Shown: positions 1 through 9,769 of the stretch, piece after piece
Position numbering within the stretch: position 1 is the stretch's first letter
Layout: every line of letters begins with the position of its first letter
Origin: Zobellia galactanivorans
Lineage (GTDB): Bacteria; Bacteroidota; Bacteroidia; Flavobacteriales; Flavobacteriaceae
Direction: 5' to 3'
NCBI RefSeq assembly: GCF_000973105.1
Contig: NC_015844.1
Coordinates: 310,001-374,000, forward strand
Length of the DNA stretch: 64,000 nt
Notes under the pieces: generated by a model
The model's database searches: none
Seen by the model: the letters and a program-made list of their open reading frames with translations, nothing else
What the model was told of the DNA's origin: nothing
Made by a program: the position numbers and the translations under genes

Positions 1-875
1 GATGTTGCCTCTACCACATTTGAAATACCTTTCAACATGTTTTTATGTTTGTTGAAGGCCATTATTATCAAAAATTGCGAGAAAAGGGAAACGTGTTCGA
101 TAAACAAGGAGAACAATAAGATAGATTCCGCATATTCTTTATTGTCGTCACTTTTCGCATTTTTAAGTGCCGTTTCCAAATACTGTACCCGCTTCATTAT
201 AACGGGCTTTTTCTTTAAATTCTTGAACTCGGGGTTGAGTCCCAAAATCTCGAGCAAATGGGAATAAGCATCCGCATGACGCACTTCACTTTCCGCAAAG
301 GTCGCCCCTACCGAGCCTATTTCAGGTTTGGGCATCTTATGGTAGATATCGCCCCAAAAACTCTTTACGGCCACTTCGATCTGTGAGATGGCCAACATGG
401 TATTCTTAATAGCGCTTCTTTCGGTCTCCGTTAGCCGGGTCTTGAAATCTTGAATATCACTGGTAAAATTAAATTCGGTATGAATCCAATACGAATGACG
501 AATAGCGGGTACATACTCGTACAACTGTGGGTATTCGTAAGGTTTTAGATTAATACGCTTTTCAAAAATGTTCAATTTTCTCTTTTGGGCCTGCTCGTTA
601 CGATATAGTATATATCCTTTGGCCACATCGAAAAACCCGCCTTCCATGAGTCTATTTTCCACAAAATCCTGTACCTCTTCTACCGTAGGCAGATAATTCT
701 CATCTAGCGCCTTTCGCTCTAGAAGTGAGGCATGAACATTGTTGGCTATTCGCTCGGCATCATCCGGGCCGCCATGGTCTACCGCCCTCATAGCTTTCAG
801 AATAGCATCCGTTATTTTATGTAATTGAAAGGGCTTTTTGGTAAAATCCCTCTTAATAAGATGTGTGATTTCCAT
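1..875 (-). CDS. nrdB: Ribonucleoside-diphosphate reductase small subunit with N-terminal ATP-cone (5' part only)
   Basis: Makes the radical-generating subunit of class I ribonucleotide reductase, which reduces ribonucleotides to deoxyribonucleotides in the cytoplasm. The gene begins with ATG at 875 and runs off the left edge after about 291 codons. Residues 1-95 look like an ATP-cone (KRDFTKKPFQLHKI near residue 8), a regulatory nucleotide-binding domain usually carried by NrdA. The ferritin-like radical domain follows from about residue 120: E167 in a SQIEVAVKSFW helix, E197 and H200 in an ExxH motif (FAESEVRH), and E260 in LFIEHV are likely metal ligands. ATP-cones fused to NrdB are known from Bacteroidota such as Leeuwenhoekiella blandensis, where they control activity through the small subunit. 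The C-terminal half, with the last ligands and the NrdA-binding tail, lies outside the window. Confidence 0.93.
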   Translation of the reverse strand, partial: MEITHLIKRDFTKKPFQLHKITDAILKAMRAVDHGGPDDAERIANNVHASLLERKALDENYLPTVEEVQDFVENRLMEGGFFDVAKGYILYRNEQAQKRKLNIFEKRINLKPYEYPQLYEYVPAIRHSYWIHTEFNFTSDIQDFKTRLTETERSAIKNTMLAISQIEVAVKSFWGDIYHKMPKPEIGSVGATFAESEVRHADAYSHLLEILGLNPEFKNLKKKPVIMKRVQYLETALKNAKSDDNKEYAESILLFSLFIEHVSLFSQFLIIMAFNKHKNMLKGISNVVEAT

Positions 876-1804
876 GATTTGTATGTTAGAATGCTCTAAA
901 TAAGAAGTACAAAGGTCGTAACATATCTCCCTCGATTCATCGTTCTGAAATTTGTTTTTTCAGCCTTTTATTAACAACGCATTGTTTATAGAAGGAAAGG
1001 CATTGTACACAAGAGGCTTACGCCCGAAGAAAAAAATAAGGGCCCTGAAATGTTATGGACCAAAACCGATAAATTGCATTTTTTTTAGGACAAAAGTGTG
1101 CTTCGCAAACCCACTTTTCGACTACATATAGGTAAAAACTTTGCCATGTACGGCAAATTTCTTCGTGTTTCGATAGTAATCATGAATAGGGTATACGCGA
1201 AACTAAAGGATATTGGTCTAGAGAATCAAGTCCCTATCAAAACATAACACATCATCAACCATGGGACGTCACACTTCGTTTTCTAATACGGGAAATCAAC
1301 GACATAGCAACTAGGCAGGGCTGATGGAAAAACTACAGCCATTCTATACCACATTGCTTTAAACAACACCTATACTGTCGTCCTACCTCTTAAAGCTGCG
1401 AAACAGGGGCAGCCGGGGTCACATCAAATCTACCCCCCTTCCTACGGGAGTGATGTGCACCTTAAAAAACAAATACACAAAATATTGTTTTTCAACAACA
1501 TAAATCCACACACCATCAGCAACATAGCCCCCTGACAACAGTCCAGTACTTCCCAAAACGAAGGCTACAAAGCCGCCCTTCCGCCAAGGTCGGATTTTTC
1601 GCAATCGGAATTACCACAAAAACTACGGCCTTACATTGTCATAACATAACCGTTAAAATTTAGGGTATTGTTAATGTATTGCTAAAGCTCCGTTAACTAT
1701 GCCGCTCTCCAAATGGAATAGTTTTGGGCTCGTAAAAAGAGCTTTCATTTTGGGCTCCGATAAATAAACCCCGAAACATTCTCGATAACCCAATACTAAA
1801 CTTT
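876..1804. other. Long intergenic region between divergent nrdB and susC1
   Basis: This stretch of about 930 bases holds no convincing gene. The two transcription units diverge from it, so it must contain both promoters, but I could not place a clear Bacteroidota -33/-7 pair. A 6-bp inverted repeat (TTTGCC/GGCAAA, 1140-1157) overlaps the start of a 33-codon reading frame (1146-1247) that has no recognisable features. The reverse-strand 61-codon frame at 1419-1604 also looks random. Confidence 0.5.
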
Positions 1805-4800
1805 ATGTATTCAAAAACCCGATTTTCTAAAATCGTCTGTGCTTCGGCATGCTTGGTTACATGGGCTGGATTTGCCTCCAACAACTCCCATTCATTCGCT
1901 AAAATGTCAGTTGCCCCCAGCCTAACCGTTACAAAAGGCGTTAACGAAGGATTGTCTCCGGTGCAGCAAACCGTTTCCGGTACCATTACCGATGAAACAG
2001 GTGCCCCCTTACCCGGTGCTACCGTATTAGAAAAAGGTACGACCAACGGTACCACAACCGATTTTGATGGCAACTATAAAATCAGTGCTTCACAGAATGC
2101 CGTACTGATAGTTTCTTATTTAGGATACTCTACAAAAGAAGTTGCCGTAAACGGACAAAACAACTTGAACGTACAATTGGATCCAGACGCTACACAATTG
2201 GAAGATGTAGTGGTGGTAGGCTACGGTACTCAAAAAAGGTCCGATATTACAGGGGCCATTGCCTCCGTAAAAAGTGAAGATTTCAACCAAGGTGTGGTGG
2301 CCAACCCTGGCGAACTTTTACAGGGCAAAATGGCCGGTGTAAATATTGCCACTACAAGTGGCGAGCCGGGTGCCGCACAAAATGTAATCATAAGAGGTAT
2401 TGGTAGTCTGCGTTCAGGAACACAGCCGCTTTATGTGGTCGATGGTTTCCTGCTCGATAATTCTTCTACAGGTTTTGACACGAATCCATTGAACTTTTTG
2501 AACCCCAACGATATTGAAAGTATAGATGTCTTAAAAGATGCCAGTGCTACCGCAGTATACGGTTCAAGAGCATCGAACGGGGTGGTAGTGATCACGACAA
2601 AAAGAGGAAGGTCGGGAAAAACCGAAATGAACTTTTCCGTTTCTACGGCCATGTCTTCCATCGCCCATACGATCGACGTATTCAGTGCCGATGATTTCCG
2701 AAGGGAAGTAGCTGCCGCAGGGGGAACCCTTGAAGATTTCGGTGCAAACACCGATTGGCAAGATGAACTGACGCAAACCGGTCTAACCCAAAATGTGAAT
2801 TTCTCCATGAGCGGGGCTACCAGCGAAAAGTTCTCGTATTTCGCCTCGGCAGGATACCAAGACCAAGAAGGAATTTTGAAAAACAGTGAACTCAAGCGGT
2901 ATTCGGGAAAACTCAATATGAACCAAAAAGCTTTTGATGGCAAATTGAGTATCGATTATAATATTACCGCTTCCCACACGGAAAACCTGAGACCGGACAT
3001 TTCGTCCACAATCAGTGATATGTTGAGTCTCAACCCTACCATAGCCCCCTACACTAACGGTGAACCGACCTTGCTGAACACCAACGCGTTGAATCCGGTT
3101 TTACGAAACGACCTATATAGTGACACGGCCATGAACAACCGTATCTTGGCGAGCATTTCCCCATCGGTAACTATCGTAGACGGTTTGGTGTATAAAATGA
3201 ACCTAGGTGTTGATTATTCCGCTACCAACAGGGATAAACAGTACAAACCGTTTCCTTCGGTCGTAAACGAGTCCAATGTATCCGATGGTTCCCTGGAGAG
3301 CTATATCAGAACGAACACCAATCAATTGGTAGAAAATACCCTTACGTATAACTGGAACCAAGGCAAACACAATGTAATTCTTTTGGCAGGACATTCGTAC
3401 CAAAAATTTCTGGACGAAGCCAGACAATTTTCATACCGCGGTTTCGCCAATAACAATATAGAGCCCAAGTACCAAGATCAGACCAGCACGGACGAATACC
3501 CGACCTCGGTGAGTGCTTCCGCCGTTAAGAACGAACTACAGTCTTTCTTCGGGAGGTTGAACTACACTTACGATGACCGATATTTGGCTACCGCTACGTT
3601 TCGAGCCGATGGTTCTTCAAAATTTGGCGAGAACAACAAATACGGATACTTTCCTTCCTTTGCCCTGGGGTGGAACATCAGCAACGAAGATTTTATGGCC
3701 AACTCGGTTTTCAACAACCTAAAGTTACGAGCCAGTTGGGGACGAACGGGGAACCAAGAGATTCCCTCGAAGATTACAAAAGCGAGTTTTGCCGAAGATA
3801 GACTGATAACAGGAAGCGAAAGTTTAAATACCTACCCAATCGATACCGATGCCAACTCTATCGATGGCTATCCTTACGGAATTGTATATACCCGTTTGGC
3901 TAATCCTAACTTACAATGGGAAGTATCGACTCAAATTGATTTAGGTATCGATTTCGCCCTTTTTGATTACCAGTTGACCGGTACTTTAGATTACTTCAAC
4001 AAAAAATCTTCCAATATTTTATTGGAGGTCGTTCCTGCAGATCCCGTTGAACCCACGTCTACCTATTGGAACAATATTGAGGATATGAAAATCTATAACT
4101 CCGGTGTAGAACTGGGCTTGGATTATAGCAGCAATTCTGAAAACGACTTCTCTTATAACATTGGAGGGAACATCACCTATATCCAAAACGAAGTAAAAGA
4201 CTCGCCCTATTCCGTACTGACAACAGGCGCCGCCCAAGGTTCAGGCCAAACGGATGCCACCATAAACGGGTACATCAACAATGAATCCATTGGTGCCTTC
4301 TACATGTTGACATTTGATGGGATAGACGAGAACGGACTGAACCGATTCAAAGACATTAACGGCGATGGCGAAGTTTTGGACGACGACCGTAGCGTGGTCG
4401 GAAGTGCAATTCCCGATTTGATCTATGCCTTTTACCTAAACTTCAAATACAAAGCCTTCGATCTAGGTTTAAACTTCAACGGGGTATCGGGCAACGAGAT
4501 TTACAACCATACCACTATGACGCTTTTTAGCAAGGCCCAATTGTCCCGTTCCAATAACTCTACGGATTTTGCTACGGAATATGCAAATGAATCACCCAAC
4601 AATTCCAATACCGTTTCCACCCGTTACCTAGAGGATGGTTCTTTCCTAAGGCTGAACAATGCTACCTTGTCATACAACCTTAGTCCCGATAAAATCGGGT
4701 TTGGCGATGCATTTCAGAACATCCGTTTTTCCGTAACAGGGCAAAACCTATTCGTAATTACCGATTATTCAGGCTTCGACCCAGAAGTAAACACCGGGAC

Positions 4801-4891
4801 CACGGAAGCAGGAATTCAAACTTTCGGAATCGACCGTTTTACATATCCAAAAGCAAGAACGTTTATGGTTGGTCTTAACGTAACCTTCTAA
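1805..4891 (+). CDS. SusC-like TonB-dependent outer-membrane transporter (locus 1)
   Basis: Outer-membrane TonB-dependent transporter of the SusC type (1028 residues), which imports ligands captured by its SusD partner. Residues about 1-30 form a weak signal peptide. A carboxypeptidase-regulatory-like domain follows (about 55-130: SGTITDETGAPLPGATVLEKG, DFDGNYKI). Next come a TonB-box-like stretch (LEDVVVVGYGTQKRSD), the plug with the typical SIDVLKDASATAVYGSRASNGVV motif region near residue 240, and the beta-barrel ending in phenylalanine. The susD partner starts 48 bases downstream. The two phosphodiesterase-type genes after susD suggest the cargo carries phosphate esters rather than being a plain glycan; that is inference from gene order. 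An upstream start is unlikely because no longer signal sequence is visible. Confidence 0.93.
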   Translation: MYSKTRFSKIVCASACLVTWAGFASNNSHSFAKMSVAPSLTVTKGVNEGLSPVQQTVSGTITDETGAPLPGATVLEKGTTNGTTTDFDGNYKISASQNAVLIVSYLGYSTKEVAVNGQNNLNVQLDPDATQLEDVVVVGYGTQKRSDITGAIASVKSEDFNQGVVANPGELLQGKMAGVNIATTSGEPGAAQNVIIRGIGSLRSGTQPLYVVDGFLLDNSSTGFDTNPLNFLNPNDIESIDVLKDASATAVYGSRASNGVVVITTKRGRSGKTEMNFSVSTAMSSIAHTIDVFSADDFRREVAAAGGTLEDFGANTDWQDELTQTGLTQNVNFSMSGATSEKFSYFASAGYQDQEGILKNSELKRYSGKLNMNQKAFDGKLSIDYNITASHTENLRPDISSTISDMLSLNPTIAPYTNGEPTLLNTNALNPVLRNDLYSDTAMNNRILASISPSVTIVDGLVYKMNLGVDYSATNRDKQYKPFPSVVNESNVSDGSLESYIRTNTNQLVENTLTYNWNQGKHNVILLAGHSYQKFLDEARQFSYRGFANNNIEPKYQDQTSTDEYPTSVSASAVKNELQSFFGRLNYTYDDRYLATATFRADGSSKFGENNKYGYFPSFALGWNISNEDFMANSVFNNLKLRASWGRTGNQEIPSKITKASFAEDRLITGSESLNTYPIDTDANSIDGYPYGIVYTRLANPNLQWEVSTQIDLGIDFALFDYQLTGTLDYFNKKSSNILLEVVPADPVEPTSTYWNNIEDMKIYNSGVELGLDYSSNSENDFSYNIGGNITYIQNEVKDSPYSVLTTGAAQGSGQTDATINGYINNESIGAFYMLTFDGIDENGLNRFKDINGDGEVLDDDRSVVGSAIPDLIYAFYLNFKYKAFDLGLNFNGVSGNEIYNHTTMTLFSKAQLSRSNNSTDFATEYANESPNNSNTVSTRYLEDGSFLRLNNATLSYNLSPDKIGFGDAFQNIRFSVTGQNLFVITDYSGFDPEVNTGTTEAGIQTFGIDRFTYPKARTFMVGLNVTF

Positions 4892-4939
4892 GAAGAAAAC
4901 AAGAGATAGCCTTAATATCATTTAGAAAAATAGAATACT

Positions 4940-6685
4940 ATGAAAAATAAAATAGTTAACAGAGCACTTCCCATAGCGGTAATGTTATTTGCATTCTTCG
5001 GCTGTACGGATTTAGAAGAAGAAATCCTTGATGAGTCGCTCACCGGAACCGGCGAGGCCGAAGTGGTGAGTGGGTCCATAGCCCCGGTATACGGAAATCT
5101 ACGCGCCGTATGGTACCATACGGTCAATTTTGGCCTTCAAGAAGTGGCTTCTGACGAAGGTATTCTTCCCTACCGTGGCGGCACGGATTGGTTTGATGGT
5201 GGTAAATTTATTGCGGTTCACCAGCACCTTATGACGCCCGGTAACGGTTTGGTATCCGATGCTTGGACAAATATTACCTTGACCATTTCAAGAACGGTTT
5301 TGGCAGAGGAAAGACTACGACCCGAAGCGGAAGCCGGTGATGCGGAAGCTCAAGCCGCATTGTATGAAATGATCGCCATGAAAGCATACCTCAATATGCT
5401 TACCCTTGATAACTGGGGCCTGGTATTCAAGAAAACCAGTTCTGATGAAATTTCTGAAATTTTAAGGGCCCAAGAAGCCATAGACTATATCGAAAGTGAA
5501 CTTTTATCCGTCGTAGACCTCATCAACGACGATAAAGGCCCGGGCAGGCTGAACAAAGCTGCAGTAAAGGCCTTATTGGCCCGTTTGTATTTGAACGCCG
5601 CCGTATACCGGGATCCTTACGGAACACCGGATTTTAAAAGCGAGGACATGGACAAGGTGATTGCCTATACCAACGATATCATTGCCGGCCCCTATGCCCT
5701 GTCTCCCGAATATTTTGAATTGTTCAACGATGACAACCATAGTAACCCCGAGCTTATATTCGCCTTAGACCAAAGAGGGGTCCTTCAAACAGAGCATAGC
5801 CGGTGGGCCTATTGGTCTATGTCTGGCGATCAGATCCCAAGACCTGAATTTCCTAGTACCCGTGGTACCGATGCGGTAGCAGCTACTTCAGATTTTTATC
5901 AGACCTGGGTAGATGCCTATGGCGATGTAGACCCTGCCGATGCCGATGCCCGCTTCTCTCAAACCAATACTATTATTCCCGAAGAACTTCAAGACCTTAC
6001 AGGGGTAAACCCAACAAACGATTCGGAACACTACTATTGTGTAGAGGCCGAGCAGTTTGAAGTGGATCGCGGAATAATCAGGGGCATCATTTGGGGGCCT
6101 AGAAAAGATGACGGAGGTAATATTTTAACTTGCGATGATGGAAAAGTGCGTATTTATCCGGTTATCAATAAAAGAAGTAGCGGTGCCGATATCCGTTATG
6201 TAGACCATACCCTTAAAGTGGACTTTACCGATGAGGGCAGTTTACACAATACAGGGTATAGATTCTCTAAATACCAGTTCAGTCATACCGCCCCAAACTG
6301 TTGTACGAACAGTAGTGTAGATTTGGTTTTGATCCGTTTGGGCGAAATATATCTGATGCGTGCCGAAGCGAAGTTAAGAAAGGGTGATGCCGCTGGTGCG
6401 TTGACCGACATCAACACTTTGAGAACTTCAAGAACTGCCCGGCCAGAACAAATCCCACAACCATTGGACCATATCGATTTGGATATTTTGTTCCGTGAAT
6501 CCGGATTTGAGTTATATTGGGAAGGGTTTAGAAGAAACTACCAAATCCGTTTTGGAAAATACGAAGGAAGTTGGACCGGAAAGACCGATACCGACGTAAA
6601 CAAAAGATTGTTCCCCATTCCTCAAAAAGCAATGGACGGCGCTTCAAGCGAAGCAGGGTTCTTAGAGCAAAACCTAGGATACTAA
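4940..6685 (+). CDS. SusD/RagB-like surface glycan- or nutrient-binding lipoprotein (locus 1)
   Basis: SusD family lipoprotein of 581 residues that should sit as a lid on the SusC barrel encoded just upstream. The signal peptide ends in a lipobox with Cys22 (FAFFGC), followed by an acidic stretch (TDLEEE) of the kind that directs lipoproteins to the cell surface in Bacteroidota. The N-terminal TPR-like helices (AMKAYLNMLTLDNWG; AAVKALLARLYLNAA) and the C-terminal part (IRLGEIYLMRAEAKLRKGDAAGALTDINTLR) are characteristic. The C-terminus carries the usual FPIP motif (RLFPIPQKAM). A strong hairpin terminator lies 25 bases after the stop, so the two downstream genes may be expressed at a lower level or from their own promoter. 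Confidence 0.93.
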   Translation: MKNKIVNRALPIAVMLFAFFGCTDLEEEILDESLTGTGEAEVVSGSIAPVYGNLRAVWYHTVNFGLQEVASDEGILPYRGGTDWFDGGKFIAVHQHLMTPGNGLVSDAWTNITLTISRTVLAEERLRPEAEAGDAEAQAALYEMIAMKAYLNMLTLDNWGLVFKKTSSDEISEILRAQEAIDYIESELLSVVDLINDDKGPGRLNKAAVKALLARLYLNAAVYRDPYGTPDFKSEDMDKVIAYTNDIIAGPYALSPEYFELFNDDNHSNPELIFALDQRGVLQTEHSRWAYWSMSGDQIPRPEFPSTRGTDAVAATSDFYQTWVDAYGDVDPADADARFSQTNTIIPEELQDLTGVNPTNDSEHYYCVEAEQFEVDRGIIRGIIWGPRKDDGGNILTCDDGKVRIYPVINKRSSGADIRYVDHTLKVDFTDEGSLHNTGYRFSKYQFSHTAPNCCTNSSVDLVLIRLGEIYLMRAEAKLRKGDAAGALTDINTLRTSRTARPEQIPQPLDHIDLDILFRESGFELYWEGFRRNYQIRFGKYEGSWTGKTDTDVNKRLFPIPQKAMDGASSEAGFLEQNLGY

Positions 6686-6710
6686 TTCCAAAAAATGGAA
6701 AAAAAAAGAT

Positions 6711-6745
6711 GGCGGCAAGGAAGTTGATTTCTTGCCGCCTTTTTT
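6711..6745 (+). terminator. Intrinsic terminator after susD1
   Basis: A 12-bp stem, GGCGGCAAGGAA (6711-6722) with TTTCTTGCCGCC (6728-6739), has one G-T pair and a 5-base loop. It is followed directly by a T run (6740-6745). It lies between susD1 and the PI-PLC gene and would stop or attenuate transcription after the SusCD pair. Confidence 0.85.
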
Positions 6746-6802
6746 CCATCTATATTTGATCAAGCACAAAAATTAAAGGAAATACCTATTTATCATACCC
6801 AT

Positions 6803-7873
6803 ATGAAAACATTTTACATCGTACTATCCGTAATCTTGACCTCTCTGTTTTTTAAGGATTGTGTTACGAACAATAAAGAAAAATCAAAGATGAACGACTT
6901 TCAGGTCATCGGTAGCCATAACAGCTATAAAATTGCAATAGAAAAACCTTTATTCGATTATCTGTGGCAAAAAAACCCTGCTATGAGCGGTCTGGAATAC
7001 GGACATATCCCCCTGTCGAAACAATTGGACCTAGGGCTCCGTGGCCTGGAACTCGACGTTTTTCACGACCCCAAAGGCGGTCACTATTCCAACCCAAAAG
7101 GATTGGAAATCATAAAATCTATGGGTTCCGAGCCGAAACCTTTCGATACGGAACAAAAGTTGAAAACACCTGGGCTAAAAGTTTTTCATATCCAAGAGAT
7201 AGATTTTAGAAGCCATCAATTATTGTTTAAGGACGCTCTGGAGGAATTAAAAGCCTGGTCCGACGCCAATGAAGGGCATCTCCCGATAATCGTCACCATC
7301 AACACCAAGGATAGCGAAATACCACAGACCAGAAATCCCTTAAAGTTTGATGCCGAAGCTCTACAAAATTTAAATACGGAAATAGCTGCCGTATTTTCCC
7401 AGGAAAGGTTGGTAACACCTGATTTGGTTCGAGGTAATTTCGATACCTTGGAGGAAGCGGTCTTACAACAGGGTTGGCCACAGCTGAACAAGGTTCAGAA
7501 TCGGTTTTTATTTGTTTTGGATGAAGGGACGGAAAAAATAGATGCGTATTTGTCCCGTTTTCCAAATTTAAAAGGGGCGGCCCTATTTGTCAACCAAGAA
7601 GAAGGAAACCCTACTGCCGCCTTTCGGATCATAAACGACCCTGTAGAGAATTTTGATCAGATTAAGAATTTGGTAGACTTAGGCTATATGGTCCGTACAC
7701 GTGCCGATGCCGACACCAAGGAAGCCAGGGAAAACGACTACGGCAGATTTGAAAAAGCAAAGGCCTCCGGTGCGCAGGTTATCACTACCGATTATTACCT
7801 GCCCAGCACTTTTTTTAAGTCCGATTATAAAGTTAGTTTTGAGAACAACACCTACGAAAGAACCCCAGAGTAA
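6803..7873 (+). CDS. Secreted PI-PLC C1-like (calcium-dependent phosphoinositide phospholipase C type) protein
   Basis: Predicted secreted or lipid-anchored phosphodiesterase of the calcium-dependent phosphatidylinositol phospholipase C family (356 residues). The N-terminus is hydrophobic (residues 1-18) with Cys20, which could be lipidated although the preceding residues (FFKD) are a poor lipobox. The catalytic half is recognisable from GSHNSYK (His39, Asn40) and GLELDVFHD (Glu83, Asp85, His88). A second conserved His is in KVFHIQEIDF and a C-terminal GAQVITTDYY matches the TIM-barrel end of PI-PLC-C1 proteins. The family cleaves phosphoinositides or glycerophospho-type diesters. The phosphatase gene starts 5 bases after this stop, so the pair is probably translated from one transcript. 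Substrate is inferred from the family only. Confidence 0.85.
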   Translation: MKTFYIVLSVILTSLFFKDCVTNNKEKSKMNDFQVIGSHNSYKIAIEKPLFDYLWQKNPAMSGLEYGHIPLSKQLDLGLRGLELDVFHDPKGGHYSNPKGLEIIKSMGSEPKPFDTEQKLKTPGLKVFHIQEIDFRSHQLLFKDALEELKAWSDANEGHLPIIVTINTKDSEIPQTRNPLKFDAEALQNLNTEIAAVFSQERLVTPDLVRGNFDTLEEAVLQQGWPQLNKVQNRFLFVLDEGTEKIDAYLSRFPNLKGAALFVNQEEGNPTAAFRIINDPVENFDQIKNLVDLGYMVRTRADADTKEARENDYGRFEKAKASGAQVITTDYYLPSTFFKSDYKVSFENNTYERTPE

Positions 7874-7878
7874 GCAAA

Positions 7879-9690
7879 ATGCTTAGAAACTTAGTGCCAT
7901 ACCTGTTGGTTTTCATTTTATGTGGATGTAAGGCGGAGCCGTCCCAAAAAGAAATCCCACAGAAAGAAATCAAGGTCGCCTTTATTGCGGATGTCCATTT
8001 CGCGGACGTTTATCCGAATTTGGAAGGAAGTGACTATAAAGGCATTTACGATAGTATACATAACCGGAGTACCTTACTTAGGACAATGAATGCCCAATTG
8101 CATTCCACCCGACTTTTCAACGAGAATTATTTTGCATTTTTCGCCGCTTTGGACGATGCCGTAGCAAAAGGAATCAAAACCATTGCCTTACCCGGTGATT
8201 TTAGTGATGACGGCCAGCCCTTGCACATTAAAGGTTTGGGGAAAATACTAGACCGATATGCCGAGGAGCACGGTATTTCCTTCTTTCTCATTAACGGAAA
8301 TCACGACCCGACCACCCCTTTTGGTGAGGAAGGCGGTAAAAGCGATTTTTTAGGAGCCAATGGCAAAGCGCAACCGCTCATGAGCGAAGTCGGTAAATAT
8401 AAGGCGGATAAAAAATCTCAAAACCCGACCCAAGTGGTGACCGATTTAAAAGAATGGGGTTATGCGGATATGGTTCAAGAGTTGAAGCATCACGGTTTTT
8501 TTCCAAAGAGAGATTATCGTTTTTGGTCCACTCCCTTTTCTGAATATGCCTATGAAGATTATGGTTTTGAGAAGGCCAAGAAAGCTTCCGGCCTAAAACG
8601 TAGAACTTATAATTTAGATGTTGCGGAGGTGGCCTTACCAGATGTGAGTTACTTGGTAGAGCCTGTAGACGGACTTTGGTTGTTGGCCCTAGATGCCAAT
8701 GTATATCTGCCCAAAGAAAACAGCAGTGGTTTTAGTGGCGCAGGAATCGGGTATAACGAAGTGCTCACGCACAAAAAACATCTCATACGTTGGACGGAAA
8801 AGGTGGTACAAGAGGCCGATAGACTAGGTAAAACCTTAATCGCTTTTAGCCATTACCCTATGGTAGATTTTAATGATGGCGCTTCAGAAGACATCAAAGC
8901 CCTATTCGGCAAAAAAGCCTTTCAGGCACACCGTATCCCCTCTCAATTGGTCGGCAAAACCTTTGCCAATGCGGGGCTGAAAATACATGTAGGCGGCCAT
9001 ATGCATATAAACGACACAGGGGTAATAACCACGGCGGAAGGCCATACCTTGGTAAATATTCAGAGTCCGTCTTTAGCTGCCTATGTACCCGCTTATAAAA
9101 TAATTACAGTGAAAAATGACCAACTTGAGGTCGAAACCGTAGTGTTGGACGAGGTAAAAGGATACGATACATTCTTTGGTACATATGAAAAAGAATATGC
9201 TTTTTTAGCTTCCGATATTGCCAATGATTTATGGGAGAAAAAGATACTCTCCTCCACTTCGTATCTAGCGTATACCCAAATGCATTTACAGGAATTGATA
9301 CGACTAAGATTCATACCTACGGATTGGCCCGAAGAACTCACCCAGCAGCTATTGAACAGGAGGGGGTGGGAGCTATTGACCGTTTTGGAGCGTGAAGAAA
9401 ACCTTGTAACCCAATTACAGGAAGTGGGACTTACAAAACAGGACTTCATTGGTTGGGAAGGCGCCGACCTTATCGTTGACTTTTACAAATTTAAAAACGG
9501 GGACGAACTCGCCAAACGGGATATAGATGCCGTGCGCTTAAAAGCATATCAATTTCTATTGAAAAAATGGTCAGAAAATGAAGGAAAAAGTAGCTTAAAG
9601 CAATTTGCCGCCATTTTCAAAAAACAAATGCAAGGGGAGCCTTCAGTTCAATTCAGCATTGACTTGGGAACGGGGGGGTTAATGAAGTAA
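7879..9690 (+). CDS. Calcineurin-like metallophosphoesterase lipoprotein
   Basis: Phosphoesterase with a two-metal active site (603 residues), probably anchored by Cys17 (lipobox-like ILCGC). All five family motifs are visible: Asp38-x-His40 (IADVHFAD), Asp107 (PGDFSDDG), Asn141-His142 (NGNHD), a His in AFSHYPM, and His374-x-His376 (GGHMHIND). About 200 residues of helical C-terminal extension follow the catalytic domain. The gene is coupled to the PI-PLC gene (5-base gap). A reasonable model is that the PI-PLC opens a phosphodiester and this enzyme then removes phosphate from the product at the cell surface or in the periplasm. The real substrate cannot be read from the sequence. It converges on the dehydrogenase gene beginning at 10689 on the other strand. 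Confidence 0.88.
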   Translation: MLRNLVPYLLVFILCGCKAEPSQKEIPQKEIKVAFIADVHFADVYPNLEGSDYKGIYDSIHNRSTLLRTMNAQLHSTRLFNENYFAFFAALDDAVAKGIKTIALPGDFSDDGQPLHIKGLGKILDRYAEEHGISFFLINGNHDPTTPFGEEGGKSDFLGANGKAQPLMSEVGKYKADKKSQNPTQVVTDLKEWGYADMVQELKHHGFFPKRDYRFWSTPFSEYAYEDYGFEKAKKASGLKRRTYNLDVAEVALPDVSYLVEPVDGLWLLALDANVYLPKENSSGFSGAGIGYNEVLTHKKHLIRWTEKVVQEADRLGKTLIAFSHYPMVDFNDGASEDIKALFGKKAFQAHRIPSQLVGKTFANAGLKIHVGGHMHINDTGVITTAEGHTLVNIQSPSLAAYVPAYKIITVKNDQLEVETVVLDEVKGYDTFFGTYEKEYAFLASDIANDLWEKKILSSTSYLAYTQMHLQELIRLRFIPTDWPEELTQQLLNRRGWELLTVLEREENLVTQLQEVGLTKQDFIGWEGADLIVDFYKFKNGDELAKRDIDAVRLKAYQFLLKKWSENEGKSSLKQFAAIFKKQMQGEPSVQFSIDLGTGGLMK

Positions 9691-9769
9691 CTTCTAGTGA
9701 GCGACCCTATACGGTTTTAATTTCTTTAGCCCTTTTATGGTTTGGAATTATATTTTAAAACATAAGTTA

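Noticed and set aside
1140-1157. Terminator or operator at TTTGCC/GGCAAA
   Set aside because: Only 6 bp with no T tract; could arise by chance.
1419-1604. 61-codon frame on the minus strand in the long gap before susC1
   Set aside because: No recognisable motif, unlikely composition and no neighbouring operon; probably random.
2431-2943. 170-codon minus-strand frame inside susC1
   Set aside because: It lies entirely opposite a strongly supported susC reading frame and has no family features.
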